From: Hymenopellis radicata
Lineage: Eukaryota; Basidiomycota; Agaricomycetes; Agaricales; Physalacriaceae
DNA: 64,000 nt
Assembly (NCBI GenBank): GCA_015501595.1
Contig: JADNRX010000012.1
Span: forward strand, 62,001-126,000
Direction of reading: 5' to 3'
The notes beneath the pieces were generated by a model. The model was given only the letters and a program-made list of their open reading frames with translations. It searched no databases and was not told the origin of the DNA. The position numbers and the translations under genes were made by a program. Positions 1 through 9,647 of the stretch are shown in pieces. Each line of letters opens with the position of its first letter. Position 1 is the stretch's first letter.

Positions 1-1747
1 TCTGCTCCCTTTGGGCCGCCCGCGGGTATATGGGGCGCCGGAGCCTTCATCCAAATCGACGTTCGTTACCTTCTTGGCTTCACCCTTTCGCAAAAAGACG
101 CCGGCGTCCATCATTCCCGTCGATGTTGTGATGCAGAGCCCACCCCAGAGTAAAACACCCGCCGAAACTGTTGACGAGGGCAATGAGAGCGACTATCTCA
201 AGTCCAAATTATGGTACTCTTGACAACCCCGGCCTCTCCTTTCGAATTAACGCGCGGATAGGTGGATAGGGTTCTTGCTCATGAACGTTGGTGAACTAGG
301 TACGTGCTTTTAAAGCTTACTCTACTCGTAGTTGACTGTTATCAGGCAACTTTATATCATACGCATGGGCACCGGCGTCTGTTGTAGCGCCCTTGGGTAC
401 TGTGAGCTGTTCAGTGACTTTCTCAGCTGTCCATCTCATCCCTTTCAGTTTGCTTTGATAGCCAACTGTTTCTTTGCTCCCCTGATTATTCAGGAACGCT
501 TTCGAACGGTATGCTTCCTATCTATATTTCAGCGTATCGCTTATCCCCATCAGCGCGACCTTCTTGGTATACTATTTGCCGTTGTCGGTGCAGTCACGGT
601 GGTTCTCGCGTCTAATACCTCGGACACGCGCCTCGATCCTGACCGCCTCCTCAAAGCGATCTCACAGACCCCATTTATTGTATACTCCTTGATCTACGTC
701 GTGGGGGCTATCTGTTTGTCCATCCTATCCGAAGGTCCGTTGGGCCGCCGTAACGTGTTTATCGATGTTGGATTATGTGCACTTTTCGGTAAGGTACCCC
801 CACCGGCATCGTCGCGTCCTAACAAGTACTCTAGGCGGATTTACTGTCCTCTCCACTAAAGCTATTTCTACGCTATTAACTATGCAATGGATAGATATGT
901 TTACTCATCCTATAACATACCCCGTCATTCTCGTAAGTGCTCCAAAACGCCTTGATTTACCGTTCACCTTCCCTCGTGAAGGTTCTTGCTCTGACTGGTG
1001 TGGGGCAAATAAAATATCTCAATAGGGCTTTAATGAGATTCGACAGCAAGGTTGGCAACAGATACCTCTAATTCTCCTACAAGTTGTAACACGACATACA
1101 GATCGTCATTCCCACTCAGTTTGTACTTTTCAATCTCTCTGCTATCGTGGGATCTGCCATCATGTATGGGGACTTCCAAAAGGCATCCTTTCATCAAATC
1201 GTCACCTTCCTGTATGGATGCGCTGCTACTTTCGCCGGTGTCTTCATCATATCTAGCGCGTCCGGCGTCGCTTCGACGTCCGACATCGCGGAAGAGGACC
1301 ATACACCCAACTCTAGCGATGGCGAAGGCGACGGCGGGCCTTCTCCCCGTCCGCGTAGGGCGACGCTTATTCTTCCCCAACCACCAGATCTGCGCCACAG
1401 ACAGAGTACCGTTAGCCTTATGGGTCTTTCGAACGCACATGTAAGTCGAGGCTCTTGTGAAAGAATGTTAAATAATAACGATTTTGAAGCATCTCTTGCT
1501 TGTTCATACTCCTTCGACTTCAAGGGAATCGCCTCTTTTCGACTGGGAGCGCGGTACACGTGGGACTCCCACTGCGTCTCCCGAAACGCTTCATAGAAAC
1601 AGGGCAATGAGCTGGTTTGGGGACTCGTCGCGCGAAGTGTTGCCTAGGGAGAGTAGCGTGTCTCGACGGCCGGAGTCTGTCCACCAAGGACCTCGGAGTC
1701 GGGTGACTGTGGATGGTACTACTGTACATCCCAATTCTGCCAGGTAA
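1..1747 (+). CDS. NIPA-family magnesium transporter, 5' truncated by the window edge
   Basis: Multi-pass membrane protein of the NIPA/DUF803 family, which moves Mg2+ across plasma or endosomal membranes. Exons read as 1-213, 262-299, 346-401, 449-508, 554-788, 835-932, 982-1050, 1102-1440 and 1490-1747, all joining in frame over 44-51 nt GT-AG introns. The joined product shows the family core: GFLLMNVGELGNFISYAWAP, then PLGTFALIANCFFAPLI, RDLLGILFAVVGAVTVVLAS and the later GVGQIKYLNRAL and VIPTQFVLFN segments. A hydrophilic, serine- and arginine-rich cytoplasmic tail follows the last membrane segment. The frame is still open at base 2, so the start codon lies outside the window. Identification is from family motifs; the ion specificity is inferred from the family. 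Confidence 0.88.
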
Positions 1748-2144
1748 TGTATTGAGGGAATATTACACCATGACGGACATATACCACGTAAGTTCAACCG
1801 GCCCCTGTCTGCAGTCGTGAGATGCTGAACGGTTTGCCAGTGTTTAATGTATACGTAGAATAATGGTCGATAATTCCGGTCTCGCCTGTTTATCTTGTTG
1901 AACATCGACTTTTCTTGGCGGGACGTGAGTCCTTTTTTGAAGGAAACTCGTTGGTGGTGAACCTTCGCCACCCGGCCGTGGGCACCTGCCAGTCTCGTGA
2001 TCGCGGTGCATGAGCGGCTTAGGATTCCGAGCATTTCCACTTGTACGTCTTCAACTGGAGCGTCTTCCGAGTACGCGTCATCTTCACTTCAACGGTCGTC
2101 TAGCCCTGTCGGGAGACTAGCGCCTGCTCTAAAAGCTGCTCATC
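1748..2144. other. Intergenic gap, nothing recognised
   Basis: I see no conserved coding segment, repeat or RNA gene in this 397-bp gap between two same-strand genes. It should hold the 3' end of the transporter transcript and the promoter of the kinase-like gene. Confidence 0.4.
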
Positions 2145-3596
2145 ATGGATCCCCGAACCGCTCTGTCTGTTTCTCTTGTCGGTGGCATTGCCATTGCATG
2201 CTTTATGAGGCCAATTCGCATAGTCCGTGTAGAGGGCGTCTGCAGCTCGCTCTACTGGACAGTTCGCTCCTGGATAGCGAACTACCCTGTTACCCAGGAC
2301 TATCCGGGCATCTGGCGTACAGGCGACCCGAATGACCGCCAAAACTACTACAGGCAACATGCTAGGCTTATACGAGTGTGGGGTTTCTTGCGTCCTTTCT
2401 TTGCCTCACATGGCTACGAGCTATTTGTGCAGAAGGATTCAAAAGACGTTTTCAGTGAATGTTTGCCTAGCAGTGTTCAAGTGGCAACGGGAGACTCGGA
2501 AATATCATTTCCATTTGCGCAGCGCTTATACAAAGACGACAAGCACGCTGCATTTCATTTCATTGTAAGTCAACGGAAGCGTGGGTAAGTGATGTTCTTA
2601 GTACTCATCGCGCTGGCACTTAGGCTCCCCGCGTTTGGGCCGCGAGAGACAGGAATGGGCGTGATGTTATCATCAAGTGAGGCTTTCGCCGGTCTATAGC
2701 AGCGATGTTGACTCAACTCTGTCAAGGGCAATTTCGGGCCCAATCCCGGATAAAGAACTACTGGCCCTCCGTCGGTTGAACACCGAGCCACGTCGAGATG
2801 ATCAGCGAAACCATACTATTCCCGTCTTGGACTATGTCGTCTTTAACGGCCAAGTGTTCGTTGTGATGCCAAGGCAAGACATGCCATGGTCCATCAACAA
2901 GGATCCTTATCATTTTCTAAACAGATGGGATTCAGCAGGCGAGGCTGATTTCGCCACGGTCGGAGAATTCGTTCGCTACGGTAAGGCGTTCCTCGAGGTC
3001 AGTCGAATTATTGATGACGCTGGTCCTACCCGTTAATCCTATTCATCGAAAGGCAATTGCCTTTCTTCACGAGCACAAGATTACTCATGGCGATATCACG
3101 CTTCAAAATATGGTCATGGACGTGCTGCCGCCTGGCGACGCACCTAGAGACCACTGGGCGGGTCTACGCGGACCTGAGCGCAGATACGCCATGATTGATT
3201 TTGAGACAGCGACGATGCTCCCGCAGGAGCAGAATAATATGACCAGTGACACGGCGGTGGACCAACTGACGCGCTCCAACCTGGACAAGGCAATGAAACG
3301 AGATGTCTATATGTTGGCGACTTCGGTAGAAATCCATCTCGGGGTAAGCACACTCGACCATCCGATTCGAACCCACTGTCATCGTCTCGTAGTGTATCCA
3401 GGACTTGCTCCCGAACCTCATAGCTCTTTTTGATTCCATGAAGGATTATGAGAATCCGAAGCAACCTACTGCTAGTGCCGCGCTTTCTCGCTATGAAGAG
3501 ATATGTCATTCACTTCCCGTGGATGTTCTGGACAACCAGGTGCAGGCAACCCGGTGGAGGCATGGTGTGTCCGAGTCCACTGTTCTCACTATCTGA
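2145..3596 (+). CDS. Fungal lineage-specific protein kinase-like protein
   Basis: Kinase-fold protein of a type expanded in Agaricomycetes; substrate unknown. Exons 2145-2564, 2624-2676, 2727-2997, 3053-3343 and 3393-3596 join in frame. The N-terminus has a hydrophobic segment near residues 5-20. The kinase part shows a VIIK strand (candidate ATP lysine), a conserved LRRLN..NHTIPVLDYVVF stretch, and the catalytic loop HGDITLQNMV, which has H, D and N in place but HGD rather than HRD. The magnesium-binding motif reads IDFETA in place of DFG. The C-terminal lobe is short and divergent. The atypical motifs leave catalysis uncertain. The start at 2145 is the first in-frame ATG; an upstream exon is possible. 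Confidence 0.7.
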
Positions 3597-4154
3597 CGAC
3601 AGAATAACCTTTCCTAGGGCGCATGACCTATCGTAGGTCACCGCCCGTGTACTACAAGTAGGATTAAGTGTCTGTGCATCTGTGCTGCCAGTGCATCTTC
3701 AAGTACGGGCCACCTCTGATGGTCGGGGCAAACTGATATTCTGGACTTCATATTTACACATCTCGGATACAACGACAGAGTTCTGTCACAAGTAATTTAC
3801 ATGCGCATGTGTGGCGTCTATGCAGAACGCGAAAACAAATTCCTGCTTTCATGAAATTGATCGACAATATGCGAAACACGTGGAGGCGAGCGATCAAATT
3901 ACTTCGGCCGAGATGCGGATCCGCTCGTCCGTTTTGGCTCCATCTGCTTCGCAACAAGTGATTAACTATCATTCCGCTCAGAAAGCAGCTTCTGCTGGCG
4001 ATCGCCTCCGATCGCCTCTCGGAGCCTACCTGCAGGTGTCTTCGACGCCGGCTGCGCTGACTGTGGGCGGAGGTAGCTGCTCCAGCTCCGGCTGCTGCTT
4101 TCGGAGCATTTGGGGTATCTACCGGTAGAGATAGCCTTCTGTTCCGAGTCATCA
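3597..4154. other. Intergenic gap preceding repeat array A
   Basis: No gene is recognised. A single isolated CCTGCAGG octamer inside the palindrome ACCTGCAGGT lies at 4029-4036, 126 bp before the regular array starts. Confidence 0.4.
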
Positions 4155-4505
4155 CCTATAGGTAGCATTTTAGTGCACCTGCAGGTACATTCGGATGTTA
4201 CCTACAGGTGTATTCAGACGTTACCTGCAGGTGTATTCAGACGTTACCTGCAGGTGTATTGGGATCTTACCCGCAGGTGTACTCAGACGTTACCTGCAGG
4301 TGCTCTTAGACGTTACCTGCAGGTGTATTGGGATCTTACCTACAGGTGCTCTCAGATGTTACCTGCAGGTGTACTCACGTTACCTGCAGGTATATTTGGA
4401 TGTTACCTACAGGTGTATTGGGATCTTACCTATAGGAGGGTTATAATATTACCTGTAGGAGTGTTGGGTTATGACCTGTAGGACTGTTCAGAAGTGACCT
4501 GCAGG
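4155..4505. repeat. Array A: 16 CCTRYAGG octamers at a 23-bp period
   Basis: Octamers start at 4155, 4178, 4201, 4224, 4247, 4270, 4293, 4316, 4339, 4362, 4383, 4406, 4429, 4452, 4475 and 4498. Fourteen of the fifteen intervals are exactly 23 bp and one is 21 bp. Most copies are the palindrome CCTGCAGG, usually within ACCTGCAGGT; others are CCTACAGG, CCTATAGG, CCTGTAGG or CCCGCAGG. Spacers vary (for example TGTATTCAGACGTTA and TGTATTGGGATCTTA). The open frames across it are a by-product of the repeat. It differs from CRISPR: the conserved part is only 8-10 bp and spacers are about 13-15 bp. Confidence 0.93.
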
Positions 4506-4534
4506 TAACATTCAGAATTCTTGCTCGAATGCCA

Positions 4535-4549
4535 TTGGGTTAGGGTTCC
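4535..4549 (+). repeat. Interstitial telomere-like motif
   Basis: GGGTTAGGGTT, about two TTAGGG units, lies just 3' of array A. Similar short motifs occur near 13182, 27485 and 61692. Confidence 0.6.
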
Positions 4550-4597
4550 CAGGTCGCTGATCGCTGTGATCTCTTTGACTCTTGACCACGATGGCCA

Positions 4598-5251
4598 ATG
4601 GTCCTCCGACGCCCGCCCACGACAGACGTGGAAATTCAGGACGCTGCCCGCGACCCAGAGCCAGCTGTGAGCTCCTCAGCGCCAGTCGTTCCGCCTGCTG
4701 AAACGGCAGCCGCACCGACAGCTGCACCAGTGGATGTCATTCAACAAATTTTCGCGTCGACGATCGCTGTCATCGCAGTAGCAAAGGAATGGCAGCAGCT
4801 TATCCAGCACGGAGAATTTGAGGAGATTTCTGTGAGTACGCGATACGAGGCATAGGTGTCCAGGATTGGGTGGAAGCGGTGTTATATCGCAGGTGTAATT
4901 ACTGTTAATACCGTGTACGAGCTCACCTCTTCGATAGCATCGGATTTGTTCAAGAATACAAGGCTGAACGATGCATTCTCTCCGCCAACTATCTTCTCCA
5001 CGGCTGTCGTGATTCGTGACGGACAGCCTGCCATTGTACCATCCAAACACGTTGTACCAGGACCAGGTGATGTCGAGACGTCTCTCGAAACGGCGCCGCC
5101 GCCCTCGGTAGGTTTTTTCTTGCCATTCTGTTCAACATGGAACTGATGCCAGTCGGGCGTGCTTTCCAGGCTGTGTGATGTCGCTCAGTCTCGCCAGACG
5201 CTCTGCCGCCGTACGACTGCAACTGGCGGCGGACTTGGAGCATCATCATGA
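4598..5251 (+). CDS. Small hypothetical protein, uncertain splicing
   Basis: No family recognised. The first exon, from 4598 to about 4830, encodes an Ala/Pro-rich segment followed by a hydrophobic patch (IFASTIAVIAVAKEW) and ends at a good donor GTGAGT. A second coding stretch of about 4923-5107 (SIASDLFKN, then VVIRDGQPAIVPSKHVV) can join through an acceptor near 4922, giving a long 92-nt intron. A third exon from about 5154 reads to a stop at 5249-5251. The first junction is the weak point: the better acceptor near 4892 leads straight to a stop codon. It could be a real lineage-specific gene or a decayed one. Confidence 0.3.
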
Positions 5252-5269
5252 TTTGACAGGGTTGGTAGG

Positions 5270-6250
5270 TAGACCCATGTTCGAATCTGAATCGTTTGTT
5301 CTTTGACTTACCTTTACTTTGACAGTTCAACTTTTCTTCGCGACTTTGACTATGCCACACGGACTCCTTACCCTCCTCCTCGAATACGTACTGGTACGTC
5401 CTGGCCTCGCTCGTTGTCAACATTGTTACTGACATCGCCGTCTTAGCCTTGGACCCCGCCTCTGTCCATGGGGTCGTCTTCTTTAAACTTCCGCGGACTC
5501 AGGCTTCACCCTCCTCCATCGACTACTTACCGGTAAGTCATCCTCTTACTCGTTGTCAACAACGTTGTTGACATCGTCTTAGATGGAGACGTCGTCGTCA
5601 TCGGCTGGACGTCTTGGATGTTGGTCTTGTTCTTTGTTGGACCTCTTCGCCTTCGTCTTGACCTCACGCTGGGGTCACGATGTTTGTCCGCTCTCATTCT
5701 CTCATTACGGTACGTTCGTCTTTTCATATCAAGTGTTCGTCATTAACTAGTTGCCTGTAGCCTTGACCTTGGACAATGCAGGCGTCTATCATCATCCAGG
5801 TACGTTTATCATCTCCCTCGTCGTCGGTGTAACATATTAACAATGTTGCCTTCAGTCATTGACCATCTTGCCTTTGTCGGTGTCGGCTTAGCCCGACGTG
5901 GAATCTTCGCCGCCGCTGTCAGTAAGTCTTCCACTCCATTGTTCACTTGACCATCGACTAACCCTTCATCAGTGTCTTCGTCGATGACTGGACTGTCATC
6001 AATCCTTATCTTGTATGTCCTCTCCATGCTCATGTTCGTCTCAGATGTTGATGAATATTTTCATCAACAGGTCCTCGTCAACGTTGACGGCGCTGTTCGT
6101 TGCCAACCAACTGTGAGTCACCAACTTTTCAGGTTGTTGGATTCTCGTCCGGTACGTCGTCAAGTCACCTTTGTTCGCGATCCTATTCGCATCTCTAACT
6201 GTCATCATTTGCAGTTCATTCAAGACCGAAGCATCTGGCAAGTCGACGTC
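5270..6250 (+). other. Run of short exon-like segments with strong splice signals, no recognisable product
   Basis: At least seven segments of about 40-130 nt are bounded by good donors (GTACGT, GTAAGT, GTATGT) and acceptors (CTTAG, TTCAG, TGTAG, ATCAG). Introns of about 50 nt lie near 5397-5446, 5533-5580, 5709-5760 and 5800-5855, with more downstream. One phase stays open across several junctions (for example LDPASVHGVVFFKLPR, then VIDHLAFVGVGLARRG) but gives no recognised domain. It may be an independent tiny-exon gene, or the rearranged 5' part of the epimerase locus downstream. Confidence 0.35.
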
Positions 6251-6399
6251 CTTTCCTTGCCATGAAACTCTTCGGATACTGATTCGATTTCAGAACCGCG
6301 CTCGTCTCAACTGGTGGCCCAGTCAGATGCGATTCTCTCCCTTGAGAACAACTTACCACACCTCCTATGCTATTCTCCAAAGCCGAACTATCCCACTCG

Positions 6400-7331
6400 C
6401 CGTCTTCAGCCTCATCTCGCTTGACGGAGACCAAGGATATCCTGGAACACTTACGATGGAAGTGCTCGTCGCCCTCCTCCCTCCCAAACCTACCTCGTCC
6501 ACGACAAGCGACATGGGCCGCTTGATCTACGTGTACCGTGCCAAAGTTGACAAGGACGTGACGCCTATCAATCTGACGCAGCACTGGGGCTTCAACCTCG
6601 ACGCGAGTCTGAAAGAGAACCAGGGTGCGGACGTGAAAGGGCATGTGCTGAAGATGAAAGCGGATAGGATCACCTCGCTGGACGGTGACGGGTTGCGCGA
6701 TAATAGCTACATCTCTGTGGCGAATGCGCCGGTGGGACGATCATACCAAGGGCAAGAAGATCGGGGATTTGTATCCCTCTCATGCACGGTCGGGCAGGTA
6801 CGATGACTACTATGTATTCGCCGAGAGAGGTCGCGATACGGAAGAGGGTTCCACTCAAGTCTCTCGACGACCAGTCACTTGATCTGGTTGGGATTATCGC
6901 GAATAAAGTGATGGATCTGTTGGTTGAGCTTTCTTCAGAGACGTCGGGATTGGCAGTTACACGTATGTCCCTCAGGCTCGGGTACCATCCTTTTTCTGTC
7001 CTAACGAAGTGAGTTTTGTAGAATCCGGAGCTATGTTTTATGCTAACACCGAGGTGAGGCCGGAGAAGGGTGCTAGGAAGAAAATCCATGGCGGTTCTGG
7101 GATCACTGAGCATGGGACGGGTACGCGCCTGGAAGTAAGCCCTACCTTAATCGCCCGTTAACCTTTCACTGATCTGACGCCATAGCCGCCGCGTTCCTCG
7201 AATTCCACGACGTCCTTGCTCCGTTCCTCAAACCTGAGAACAAAGACGGCGACGACACGCTCCTGACAAAGGACGAGGTGTACAACAACTATGTGCAGTG
7301 CGATGTTACGTATGTGGCGCCGAAGAAGTGA
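6400..7331 (+). pseudogene. Aldose 1-epimerase (galactose mutarotase), disrupted
   Basis: The C-terminal two thirds of an aldose 1-epimerase, which interconverts alpha and beta sugar anomers. Diagnostic stretches are GDQGYPGTLTMEVLVALL, VTPINLTQHWGFNLDAS, VKGHVLKMKADRI, SGRYDDYYVFA and KKIHGGSGI. Two introns at the 3' end join cleanly (about 6965-7021 and 7122-7186), and the end FLEFHDVLAPFLKPENKDGD runs to a stop at 7329-7331. Reading frame is lost at about 6735-6745 and again near 6845-6850, and the region before about 6419 no longer aligns with the family. No credible start was found. It is either a decayed gene or a gene damaged by sequencing indels. Confidence 0.72.
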
Positions 7332-8184
7332 TATGTGGCACAGGAATGAGGAAGAGAAAGTGTAATATCAACACCTGCGCTGTCTGGGCTTCGGTTTCTG
7401 TGAGGCATAGTAGTGCATTGATAGTGCAAAGATTCCGTTTGAATATGTACTACTTTCACAGCTCATTTTTCATCTAAGGGAGATGCATGATGCACTGCAC
7501 AGAGACTATGAATTTTGAACACATCGCAGTCAACACAAAGGAGAACTTGTATGGTGTTAGACTGTTTTTACTGAGGCACAGTGGGAAGCTGAGTCTTCAG
7601 AATTAGATACACGGATTGAGAGACTTGACAAAGCCAGCAGTCTAGTAGAGTAAGTACTACAGGTGACGTTGAGCCGCCATCCCACCAACCCGCCCTTTGA
7701 GCTGTGCGGTATGCTGTCTCTTGTCCTTTTCTTTCCTGTGGGTTTAATGTTGCAGTAGACAGCCACAAAGACAACTAGGGCCAAAGATCGGACAAATGTG
7801 TGGGTCGAAGGCAGCTTGACTGACGAGTTGGGTCAAAGGCACCGACGAGTCCGCGTTGTAGACACGACTGGCAGACGAGAATGGCGAGGCGAGCAGTTGG
7901 TGGCGGAAATACACTGTAGGCAGTTCTACAGAACAACAAATATGAGTTATATTTTCAAGAGACAGAAAGGACATGCACCGTTAACGACAGTGGCATCCGA
8001 GGCTGCTGCTGTCACTCAAATGAACTCCTCCGTATCCTGAGTGCCGAATTGAAACATCGCTGACATCCACGTGCATCAGCATATCGTTGGGCATTCCAGG
8101 ACGTCGCTGTAGCGCGTAACGAGGCCGATGATGGCAAGGGTGGTGGAGACTCGAGAGAGCTCAGAGCAAAGGGTGGAAGAAAGA
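7332..8184. other. Gene-free gap
   Basis: No conserved coding sequence or repeat is recognised between the epimerase remnant and the hairpin/array B segment. Confidence 0.4.
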
Positions 8185-8239
8185 GATGACGTAGATGGAT
8201 CCGAGTTTCAAGCTGCAACTCGGATTCATCTACGTCATC
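8185..8239. repeat. Near-perfect 23-bp inverted repeat (hairpin)
   Basis: Arm 8185-8207 (starting GATGACGTAGATGG) is the reverse complement of 8217-8239 with one mismatch. The 9-nt loop is TCAAGCTGC. It sits just before array B. It could be the end of an old inverted-repeat element or a cruciform-forming site. Confidence 0.8.
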
Positions 8240-8257
8240 ACAGTGCTTGTTGCTCTT

Positions 8258-9244
8258 CCTACAGGAATGTTTGAGCGCTCCTGTAGGTACTTGGTAAAGG
8301 CATCCTACAGGTATGTTCGAGTGCTCCTGTAGGTACTCAAGAGTAGTATCCTATAGGTGCATTGAACCACTCCTGTACAGCTCCGGACAATCAAAGTCGA
8401 CAAATTTGATCGATCACTTCAACCATTTATGGGGTGACCTACCCGACCCCCGACGGCCCGATTTTTGTTGGAACGTGAGCAGAAGAGCCCAAAGAACATT
8501 TTGGCACGGGCCAATTTCCTGTAAAGTAGATTTTAAGAAATTCCACCCTGAAAATTTGGCCGTACCCTTAAAACTCGTGGGAAAAACTTCGGAGATGGCG
8601 GAATCGACTCCTTTTGTTATTCAGATCGTGATGCTGGTAAAAAGAAGAAATTCTAACGAGCGGTTTCTGTGCCAGGAACCTGGGAAAGTTGACCAATTTT
8701 GGTAACTTTGGGTCACGTTGTTGACTTAGCTAACGGTTTTCTTTCGCGCAGAATTCTGTCTATCCTACTACATTCACTGCCTCCCTTGATGCTCTCATCC
8801 TTTTCTACATCAGCCACATGGGAGACCCTTATGTACCATATCTCACACAATTTCTGCCCTCCAGACCCCCAAAGGGGTACACACAATTGATTTTTTCCAC
8901 TCAAAAATTTGGCCGAACCCAAAATGTCGTGGGAAAAACTTCGGAGGTACTTTTTTAGACTCTTTTAGCCATTCCGGTTCTGATTCCGAGCTCAGAATTA
9001 CTCAAAAAATAGCCGTTCGGGCGCTACCCGGTTTGTCGACTTTGATTGTCCGGAGCTGTAGGTACACAGCAAATGCATCCTACAGGTACATTCAAGTGCT
9101 CCTGTAGGTGCACAGCAAGGCATCCTACAGGTATGTTCGAGGGCTCCTGTAGGTACTCAAGAGTAGTATCCTATAGGTGCATTGAACCACTCCTGTAGGT
9201 ACACAGCAAAGGCATCCTATAGGTATATTGGAGGCTCCTGTAGG
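8258..9244. repeat. Array B: CCTRYAGG octamers alternating at 22 and 24 bp, split by a transposon
   Basis: Octamers start at 8258, 8280, 8304, 8326, 8350, 8372, then after the inserted element at 9079, 9101, 9124, 9146, 9170, 9192, 9216 and 9237. CCTACAGG/CCTATAGG alternates with CCTGTAGG; CCTACAGG and CCTGTAGG are reverse complements, so neighbours form inverted pairs. Intervals alternate near 22 and 24 bp, a 46-bp dimer with the same 23-bp mean as array A. Removing the element and one TA restores a 24-bp interval across the insertion. Confidence 0.9.
8378..9058. mobile_element. 681-bp non-autonomous TIR transposon (MITE-like) with TA target duplication
   Basis: Both ends carry a perfect 27-bp terminal inverted repeat beginning CAGCTCCGGACAATCAAAGT and ending CGACAAA. 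TA flanks both sides (8376-8377 and 9059-9060), the target duplication typical of the Tc1/mariner superfamily. The pre-insertion sequence can be read from a sister repeat unit at 9184-9213 (CACTCCTGTAGGTACACAGC). The interior codes for no transposase; it carries an internal direct repeat (8551-8594 and about 8902-8946, sharing GTGGGAAAAACTTCGGAG). Mobilisation would need a transposase elsewhere. The superfamily is inferred from the TA only. Confidence 0.88.
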
Positions 9245-9290
9245 TGTACTCAGTTGTATTCTACTTGATACACTACAAGAGCATTGAGAC

Positions 9291-9327
9291 CATCCAACAG
9301 GTTCTAAATGTTTAGACCTGTAGGATG
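9291..9327. repeat. Small inverted repeat
   Basis: CATCCAACAGGT pairs with ACCTGTAGGATG across a short AT-rich loop (one mismatch). It carries the same CCTGTAGG octamer as array B and may be the outermost decayed unit. Confidence 0.55.
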
Positions 9328-9435
9328 CTTGCCTGACATCTAATCCAACAGGCTCATTCGGTCAGCCCGATGTCTGCGGGCGGACACCCGGAATACGTCC
9401 GTCCGCCAGCACACCTGCAGGTTGTATTTGCGGAG

Positions 9436-9455
9436 CCTCCGAGGTACCTCGGAGG
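9436..9455. repeat. Perfect 20-bp palindrome
   Basis: CCTCCGAGGTACCTCGGAGG is its own reverse complement, about 190 bp upstream of the chorismate mutase start. A half-site repeat (TTACCTCCGAG) follows directly. It could be a binding site for a dimeric regulator. Confidence 0.7.
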
Positions 9456-9647
9456 TTACCTCCGAGACGATCGCCAGCAGGAGCGGCGTTCTCATTCCGC
9501 TTAGTCCCAACCACCGATTTACCAGCAGAAGGCAAACAAAAACTCGAGCATCTGTTACCAAAGCTGTCAAGACGTCTTCCCACCTGTCCTATATTGAATC
9601 GTATGTTCCCATCAAGTACCTTGCTCACGCGCCGCAACAGTCTAAAG

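Noticed and set aside
3363..3375. B-box-like TTCGAACCC as part of a tRNA gene
   Set aside because: It lies in an intron of the kinase-like gene and no A box or acceptor stem can be found at the right distance.
4110..4481. Open frames of up to 123 codons across array A
   Set aside because: The 23-bp period cycles through all three frames, so a stop-free unit gives long frames in every phase. The peptide (RRYLQVY-type repeats) is a by-product.
4155..4505. CRISPR array
   Set aside because: Conserved part is only 8-10 bp with 13-15 bp spacers, the genome is eukaryotic and there are no cas genes.
7557..8040. Short frames on both strands after the epimerase
   Set aside because: Mutually overlapping and without recognisable motifs.
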